A DNA stretch of 64,000 bases. Origin: Adiantum capillus-veneris. Lineage: Eukaryota; Streptophyta; Polypodiopsida; Polypodiales; Pteridaceae. The notes under the pieces were generated by a model. The model was not told where the DNA came from. It saw only the letters and a program-made list of their open reading frames with translations, and ran no database searches. Below, piece by piece: positions 56,815-64,000 of the stretch. Made by a program: the position numbers and the translations under genes. Position 1 is the first letter of the stretch, and the number at the start of each line of letters is the position of its first letter. The stretch spans positions 18,774,446 through 18,838,445 of the forward strand of contig CM043969.1 in assembly GCA_014529385.2 (NCBI GenBank). Reading direction: 5' to 3'.

Positions 56815-59800
56815 ATGGCTGACAACAACAACACAGATGTGTTCAAGATGTTTGCTGCTGAGGACAGGTTGGATGGGGACAACTACCCTATGTGGGCTTA
56901 TATGATGCAACACGTTCTTGTGTCAAAAGGTGTCTGGAACATTGTGCAGGGCATTGATGTACGTCCTGGTTCTGAAGATGTAGGCGATATTGAGGATGTT
57001 GCAGGTCTTGCTGCAAGGATTGCAGCTGTTAGAGTTGTTTTGCCTACAACAGAACAAGCTCGTTGGGATGTTAAGGATGCGCAGGCTCATGCATTGATTG
57101 CGTTGTCTGTGAAGCGCACCATTATTCCTCACATCCGTTCAGCAAAATCTGCAAAACAAGCTTGGGATATTCTAGCAGGTCTTTATGCAAGCCGCAATGA
57201 GGCTAAAATTGCTTTGCTGCGTAAAGAGCTAGAGTCGAAGATTATGCATGAGGAAGATGATATGGACACTTTCCTTGCTAGTGTCAAGGATATCAATGAG
57301 CAACTCATTTCTGCAGGTGAAGTCATTTCTGACAGTTCCCTTGTGCAGACTGTTCTTGATGCCTTACCAGATTCCTACCAGACTTTTGCTAGTACTTGGA
57401 GATTGATGACCCAAGGAAATCCTGAAGTTGTCAAGTTTGATGCATTATGCACATTGCTGTTGCAAGAGTCACTTTCTAGAAAAAACAGGACTAGGCAGCG
57501 TGCAGTTGAACAGGCTTTTATTGCTTCTCAAAGAAAGGGTGGTAACAGTAATGCAGCCACTTCTTATGGTTTTGCTGCGAGTGGAAAAAATTCTGTTCCT
57601 AATGCTTCTGCTGGCAGCACTTCGTCTGGCAATTCTGGTGATAAGGGCAAAAAGAAGATGCGTTGCCATTATTGTAAAGCCAATGATCACTTGATCAAGT
57701 CGTGTCCTAAGTTGAAGGCCAAAGAGGCTAAGAAGAAAGAGGGTGGTTCCACTGCAAATGCTGGTTCCACTACAAATGCAGCCATTGTTGAGTCTTCTGT
57801 GAAAGGAGATTGTGATGCTGATGTTGATGCAGAATGGGCTTTTAGCGCAGAGTGCACTTACAATCCTGCTGTCCATGATGCATGCTTGTCAGTTGCTGCA
57901 GATTCACATGTGTGGTATTTCGACAGTGGTGCTACAAAGCACATTACCTCACATCGTGAATTGTTTACCTCTCTCGAGTCTGTCCCTCATGGGAATTCAG
58001 TCACTTGTGCCAACAACGCCTCTTATCCAGTTCAGGGAGTTGGAAAGATTGTGCTCACTGCTGCTAATGGCAGTTCCTTCACACTTGTTGATGCACTTTA
58101 TGTACCTGGGATCAAGAAGAATCTATTGTCTGTATCCGCACTTGCTAGACTTGGACTTGTAGTCAAATTTGTGGATGACAGATGTACAGTTCATGATCTC
58201 AGTTTTGGTGATGAAATTGTTGCATCTGGGCTTTTGTGCCGTGGGCTGTATAAGCTCACTTTGTATGACAAGTGTGGACAAAATTTTGCAAATGCTGTTG
58301 TAGATTCAAGGGCTATTTCAGATGCAAAACTTTGGCATGCACGTTTTGGTCATCTGAATTTTGCCAGTTTGCTGCGTTTGCAGAAATCTGATATGGTTGC
58401 TTCTTTGCCACCTCTTGAAGCACCTATCAAACATGTTTGTGAAGGCTGTATTCTGGGTAAAATGCAGCGTTCTAAGTTTCCAAAGGATGGTTCAGTTAGG
58501 GCCACATGCAGGTTGCAGCTTGTGCATAGTGACGTTTGTGGGCCCATGCAAACTCCGTCCTTGGGCAATTACCTGTACTTCGTGACTTTCATTGATGATT
58601 ACTCCAGGCATGCGTGGGTATTTCCGCTTAAAGCGAAGTCCAAAGTTTTTATGTGCTTCAAACAATTTTTGGCTATGGCTGAAAATGTCTCAAAATGTAC
58701 TATGGGCACCCTCCGTTCCGATCGAGGGGGGGAGTATATGTCTCATGAATTTAATGCATTTCTGGCTAGTCGTGGGATAAAACACCAATGTACAGTGCCT
58801 TATACACCTCAGCAAAATGGTGTTGCTGAGAGGAAAAATAGGTCACTAACGGAAATGGCACGATGTATGGTCAAAAGTCAAGCTTTTCCGCATTCTTTTT
58901 GGCTTGAGGCCATCATGTGTGCCACTTATGTACTTAACAGGTGTCCTACGAAAGCTTTGCAGTCTATTACTCCATATGAAGCATGGCATGATAGAAAACC
59001 TTCTATTGAGCACATGCGTGTTTTTGGCTGTTTGGCATATGCTTTGGTGCCACAAGTGCAGCGCAGAAAATTGGATGATAAGGCTGTCAAATGTATTTTT
59101 GTTGGTTATAGTGCTGAAAGCAAAGGTTACAGGTTGTATCATCCGCAAACAAAACGTATTTTGGTTTCACGGGATGTAGTGTTTGTGGAAGATTCTGTTC
59201 AACCCTTGCTGTCATGTACTAGAGACAGTAATGTAAGCTCACAGGACATTTATGACACTTTGTTGCCTCTTTTCAGTGGTGGAAATACGAATGTAAGTTC
59301 CAATGAGGCAAATGTACAGCCTATGGGGGTTTCTGAAAATGTTTTAGAACAGCCTATTACTGATGCAGATGTACATGATGTACTTGATGAGGAAAGGGCT
59401 GAAAATGAGCAGGCTAGAGGTATGCCAAAATGGCTGGTGCACACTTTGCGTGACAGTAAATTGGATGCACCTTTATCTAGTCGTACTCGTTCAGGCTCTC
59501 GCCATGCATCTTATGCATCAGATTGTTATGCTTTGGCTGTGTCTAGTTTACATGATGTTGAGGAGCCTCTGTCTTTTGATGAAGCACAGAATTCAGAAAA
59601 TTGGATTGCTGCCATGAAATCAGAATATGATGCACTTATAGAGAATGACACATGGACTTTATGTGATTTGCCTCCTGGCAAAAAGGCCATTGGTACGAAG
59701 TGGGTTTACAAGTTGAAACGCAAGCCGGATGGTGAGATCGATCGCCATAAGGCTCGACTTGTTGCAAAGGGTTATGCACAACAAAAAGGCATAGATTATG

Positions 59801-61101
59801 AAGAGACTTTTGCTCCCACTTGTCGTATGACTACTGTGCGTTTTCTATGTGCATTGGCAGCTCATTTTGGTTGGGATGTACATCAATCAGACATTGTTAC
59901 TGCTTTCTTGAATGGTGACATATTTGAGGAAGTTTATGTAACGCAGCCTCGCGGTTTTGTCATAAAAGGACAAGAGGACAAAGTGTGCAAATGTAAGAAG
60001 GCTTTGTATGGGTTGAAGCAATCTCCTCGTGCTTGGTATGAGAAAGCTGACACTCATTTGGTTAAACGAGGCTTTCGTAACAGTCCAACAGAAAGCACAT
60101 TGTATGTAAAGCGTGAGGATGATGTATTTCTCATTGTGGTTCTTTATGTTGATGATTTGCTGATCACTGGACCAAATGAGAGACATATTGCTGAATTTAA
60201 GGCTGATTTGAATGCTACTTTCAAGATGAAAGATTTGGGGCTGTTGCATCATTACTTGGGTATACAGTTTAAGCAGTGTGATGGTGGTATTGCCTTGTGT
60301 CAGAAAAGTTACATAGAGACATTGCTATGTAAGTTTGGACTTGAGGATTGCAAACCTATTGCCACTCCCATGGAAACAGGTTTGAAGTTGAGTCTACATG
60401 ATGCTGGCGATCCTGCTGATGTCACTCTTTACCAAACTACTGTTGGCTACCTCATTTATGTATGCAACACGAGGCCAGATATTCAGTTTGCAGTCTCGTA
60501 GGTCAGCAGATTTATGCATAGCCCAGGGTCTAAGCATTGGCAGGCTGTCAAGAGGATTTTCCGCTACCTTAGTGGCACTTTACATCTTGGCTTGTTTTAT
60601 CCCAAGGGGGGATCATTGCCGCCAGACTTACATGCTTTTTCGGACTCAGATTGGGCTGGTTGTTTTGACACGCGAGTGTCCACAAGTGGTTTTTGTTTCA
60701 TGCTTGGCAGTTCATGTATATCATGGTTGAGCAAGAAGCAACCTACTGTGGCCACTTCGAGTTGTGAGGCTAAGTACAGGGCAGTCTTCACAGCTACGGT
60801 TGAGTGTGTATGGCTCAGACGCCTTATGGCTGACTTGGGTGTTGGACAGGACACTGCCAACACTATCTACACTGACAGTCAGAGCGCATTGGCAGTTGCG
60901 AGGAACCCAGTTTTTCATGCTCGCACAAAGCACATTGAGGTGCATTACCACTATGTCAGGGAGAGGCTCTCAGCAGGAGAGATCAGCTTGGCTTATGTGC
61001 CAACACAGGACAACCTTGCAGATCTTTTCACAAAGGCATTGTCTCGTGAGAAGCTTGAAGCTTTCCGCAAAGCTTTGGGCTTACTCCCCTTTGTGGACTG
61101 A
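56815..61101 (+). pseudogene. Copia gag-pol polyprotein with a single nonsense codon
   Basis: The ATG at 56815 (MADNNNTD) is the likely start; the open frame extends 20 codons further upstream to another Met. Domains in order: gag with zinc knuckle CHYCKANDHLIKSC (about 57660); protease YFDSGATKHIT (about 57920); integrase-linker LWHARFGHLN; integrase core with D in LVHSDVCGP, D in LRSDRGGEY and E in NGVAERKN; reverse transcriptase WVYKLKRKPDGEIDRHKARLV, FLNGDIFEEVY and catalytic LYVDDLLITG (about 60150); RNase H SDSDWAGCFDTR, SCEAKYR, TDSQSALAVA. Only one break is seen, a TAG at 60499-60501 between reverse transcriptase and RNase H, in the motif FAVS-stop-VSRFMH. Length about 1428 residues, normal for copia. 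The copy is dead only through this codon unless other changes are hidden. Confidence 0.93.
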
Positions 61102-61161
61102 TCCTGTCCTCAGGGCATGGCACTTCCCTTTACTCATGTGCCAGCTCTCGTTCACCGCATC

Positions 61162-61176
61162 ACTCCAGGGGGGATT
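61162..61176 (+). promoter_or_regulatory. Polypurine tract of the young copia element
   Basis: CTCCAGGGGGGATT directly before the 3' LTR, a G-rich purine tract typical for copia elements. Confidence 0.8.
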
Positions 61177-61403
61177 TGTTACCATATACATGTGGTAGTG
61201 ATGTGTGTGAACACACTAGGACCGCCGGGGCATTTTTTCCCTCTTTAGGAGGTTTTTTCCCCCGTGCATTGTATATACACCCATCACTCTAGGGCTATCT
61301 ATCTTTCCATTGCACACTAAGTAACATACTCTCTATTGTGTGCCTTGAGCTTCCTTCGTCTTCTCCAAGCTGTGTGTGTTTCTCTGCAACCCTAATTCCA
61401 ACA
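61177..61403 (+). repeat. 3' LTR of the young copia element
   Basis: 227 bp, two substitutions relative to the 5' LTR, followed by CCTAC. Confidence 0.95.
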
Positions 61404-61804
61404 CCTACAAGGGGTACATCACAACTTACAAGCATTGCTCTAAATTTGTGCACTCCAATGATTCAACAAACTATATTGTGTCTCAATCTTGGAGTGACAA
61501 GGGTAGCAAAAATATTGCAGTGCCAAGGTGGCTTTGGATTGGCAGGTGAAGGAATATCTACAAGCTTTATACGCTTACGAACCTTTCAAATAATTTGTAT
61601 GCACCAATGGGTGGTTTTCAAACGTGTTGTTATTTCATGTATGTCAAATTTATTGTTGATAAATAAGTTTCTATCAAATGAATAGATCACTCTATTGTAC
61701 CTCATGTTGTATTTGGAATTGAACATTGGCTTGGCAATGAGAGTTGTCAAAGCGAAGACATTCCCTCATGTTCTGGTTGTCACCCCTATTATCTTAAACC
61801 CTAG

Positions 61805-62047
61805 CGCGGGGCTTCACCTTTCAAAAATACCTATAGCATGTGTGCTCAAATGGTATTTATAAACTCCTCTACACCCACATCGCCATGATTTAAAAGAACC
61901 CCTTTTCTTTCATAAACTAGTAACTTTCTTTAAAACCTTCATTTTTAAGCCCTCTTATACATGTAATTATATAACAATTTTAAAAATAAAAAACCCCTCC
62001 AAGTGAACTCATGTGCCACACTTACACATTTTGAGGTGGACCCCTCG
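61805..62047. mobile_element. MITE copy 2 (diverged, opposite orientation)
   Basis: 243 bp homologous to the reverse complement of 48947-49185: GGTATTTATAAACTCCT/GGGTATTTAAAAAACCCCT, AAAAACCCCTCC-A-TGAACT and GAGGTGGACCCC blocks. Ends CGCGGGGCTTCACC and GGTGGACCCCTCG form an imperfect inverted repeat. The flanks TAAACCCTA and AGAACCCTA suggest a diverged duplication of about 9 bp. Confidence 0.7.
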
Positions 62048-62855
62048 AGAACCCTATGTTGTTTGGGAGGCACTTGTTGTCGAAATGGATCTCGAAACAC
62101 AAGCAGACACACATGGATCCAATGAGTCAAGCATGCACTATTCAAGCATAGCAAACAATTAGTTTCCACGTCAAGTAAGTTGTTATACAAGTCCATGCAC
62201 ACTACTCCTTAATCAAACATGAGATGCTTATGAAAAAAGTGACTAGAGGAGAAAACTAGAGAGATTAGCCTCTAATTAAAGTTGGAACCAACTTAACCAC
62301 ATGCACATATAAACAACTATGAAAATAGAGAGACAAATAGTGGAAAGAGAGTGAGCATTACCATTATTTAAAGCCCAATGAGCAGGAAGATGGACCCCAT
62401 AGCTAGGGCCACACACTCTTGAGTTAACTTTCATACCCAGAAAGTCTACACACAATGAGAGTTCTTACATTTGTCCTTCCACACTCTGCATAGTGCCTTG
62501 CATACTTAGGTTTTCACATGCATTTCTCGGGCACCCGAGGCCTAGACATACCAATTTGCATCCATATTACAAGTTGGAAATCTCGATGAGCCTGTCTTCA
62601 CTTATACAATATTACATTGGAAAAAATAATTTGGGATGTTACAATAATGATCATATTGATAGTAGAGTATGTTCAATCCTTGATGCATCTTTGCATTTGC
62701 ACTTCATTTGTTTGTAGCTCTTTATTTGTAACCTTGGCAATTCTCCATTAGCTTTACTGGAGGTAGTATATAGTCTCTTTTATCAATCCTAGAGGTCCTC
62801 TTCGTAAACTATTGAAAAGTGTCCATGGGGATTGGAAGCTTGTTCAGAGCTTGAA
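62048..62855. other. Non-coding interval
   Basis: No gene or repeat supported. Confidence 0.5.
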
Positions 62856-63119
62856 CCATCTACAAGTTGATAAGATCTGACATAGAAGCTTGAGAAATTT
62901 TTATCATTGTAGGTCTTTGTCAGTCCAAAGTTTAGATGTTGGTTGTTGTGTAGGGTGGCTATGGAAGATATGTCCATTGTAGATGGCTTGGGCCATCTAC
63001 AAGTTGATAAGATCTGACATAGAAGCTTGAGAAGTTCTTATCATTGTAGATCTTTGTTAGTCCAAAGTATAGACATTGGTTGTTGTGCAGGGTGGCTATG
63101 GAAGATATGTCCATTGTAG
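62856..63119 (+). repeat. Tandem duplication, period 137 bp
   Basis: CCATCTACAAGTTGATAAG at 62856 recurs at 62993. The copies remain about 93-95% alike through TATGTCCATTGTAG, so the duplication is recent. Confidence 0.9.
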
Positions 63120-63627
63120 CAAAATAATGGCCGGTGTAGTGCTCAATATTGGATATGGGTTTTGTAAAAGATTAAAGAATAAAAAATAATATGAATGGTA
63201 GGTCAACTCTATTTTTTCTTTTTTTGAAAAAAATAACAACCAAGTATATAGGCTACCGAGATGAGTAGCCATGCTGTCTACTTTGCTACCCTAGCAGATG
63301 TTTTAGAAAAGTAAGGTGGCCAACTAGCTTATACATTGCTATCTTGAGGGTGTTTCATTTGACCTAATCACAACTTGCTTAGAGAAGGTAAGAAAAGTGG
63401 TTTAGTTCTTGGATAGAATTGGTGTTGTGCCAATGTGAACCAAGAACTACTTCTTCCTTTTAGTTTAATAGCCAAGTGGCTTGCCGGACAAAACCACTAA
63501 CCCATCTACTAAATTTATTATTCCTTATCTATAGAATAAGAAGTTAGTGAGAGAATACTCACTACTGAAATCCACCCACACTGCGTGCCTCTTGCTTCTC
63601 CACCGCACACGCTCCCTTGAGGCTTCT
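63120..63627. other. Non-coding interval before the right-edge LTR
   Basis: AT-rich, no gene recognised. Confidence 0.5.
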
Positions 63628-64000
63628 TGTCATAAAACCTAATCTCTAACCAACCCAAATGATTTTCTCATATTAAACTGATCATTTAATGTGGGAGAAT
63701 AGATGGGAACACAAGGGTTAGAATATAAACATGTGCTTATGGGTCTATCTCAACACGGGGCCAATGGTAAAGGGGTCCAAATGGGAGATCATCTATCAAA
63801 GAGCAAGGCTAGCTAACGGAGCTTACCTTAGGGTTAGCTTCATTAAATAACTCCAATGGTTAGTGTTAATAGTACTTTGACCTTGGGTAATCTAGGGCTG
63901 TGCTTGAGGTGGGAACCCAGGCCCAAGATTGAGGTGCTTGTCGTGCTTGCTGACTAAGGTTCTTGAGGTGGTAAGATGTTCAAAAATCATATCCCTACAC
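63628..64000 (+). repeat. Third LTR of the chromovirus family, truncated by window end
   Basis: Begins TGTCATAAAACCTAATCTC and follows 13526-13900 closely (TTTTCTCATATTA-ACTGA-CATTTAATGTGGGAGAAT). It is not preceded by a polypurine tract, so it is a 5' LTR of another element or a solo LTR. The preceding five bases are CTTCT. Confidence 0.88.

Larger units (their letters stand above)
56226..61403 (+). mobile_element. Young copia retrotransposon, complete
   Basis: A 5178-bp element with two 227-bp LTRs that differ at only two sites (about 0.9%). It has a perfect 5-bp target duplication CCTAC (56221-56225 and 61404-61408), a perfect Met-type primer-binding site and a polypurine tract. A single gag-pol frame is broken by one TAG. 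This is the youngest insertion in the window, and all required signals are present. Confidence 0.95.

Overview
The window is nuclear DNA from a repeat-rich land plant. It holds plant-type LTR retrotransposons (chromovirus, Tat-type, copia), L1-type LINEs, many long GA and CA microsatellites, a degraded copy of the Calvin-cycle gene phosphoribulokinase and a degraded PPR gene. The large intergenic load suggests a big genome such as a fern, but nothing in the window fixes the species. Only one host gene looks complete: a seven-coding-exon TLDc-domain gene at 51.2-53.9 kb.

Layout. 1-15149: an old chromodomain-bearing Ty3/gypsy element (chromovirus, + strand; its 5' LTR runs off the left edge). 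It is split by a younger complete Tat-type Ty3/gypsy element on the - strand (1469-8582). 15150-20945: a decayed LINE reverse transcriptase (- strand), itself split by a 4.9-kb LTR element that encodes only Gag (15197-20102, - strand). The chromovirus abuts the same LINE, so the left third is a nest of four elements. 21-28 kb: non-coding DNA with GA/CT microsatellites and a degenerate ~285-bp tandem array. 28.7-32 kb: phosphoribulokinase and PPR pseudogenes (- strand). 34.0-39.8 kb: a near full-length L1-type LINE (- strand) with an intact ORF1 and a broken ORF2. 40-44.7 kb: non-coding DNA with a foldback hairpin. 44.7-49.4 kb: an internally deleted copia element whose two LTRs each carry a different DNA-transposon-like insertion. 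49.4-50.2 kb: a LINE fragment. 50.8-53.9 kb: the TLDc gene with TATA box, 5'-UTR intron and upstream start codons. 56.2-61.4 kb: a very young copia element with identical-length LTRs, a perfect 5-bp target duplication and one nonsense codon in an otherwise open gag-pol frame. 63.6 kb to the end: another LTR of the chromovirus family, cut by the window edge.

How parts relate. The Tat-type element and the Gag-only element appear to be an autonomous/non-autonomous pair. They share the N-terminal Gag domain, the primer-binding site and its spacing, the polypurine-tract region, a 4-bp GC-palindrome target duplication, and a bulged hairpin beside the polypurine tract that has a compensatory base-pair change. 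LTR divergence counted by eye orders the insertions: chromovirus oldest (about 4% in the part compared), Tat and Gag-only similar (about 1.6-1.7%), young copia about 0.9%. All sequence comparisons here were made by eye.
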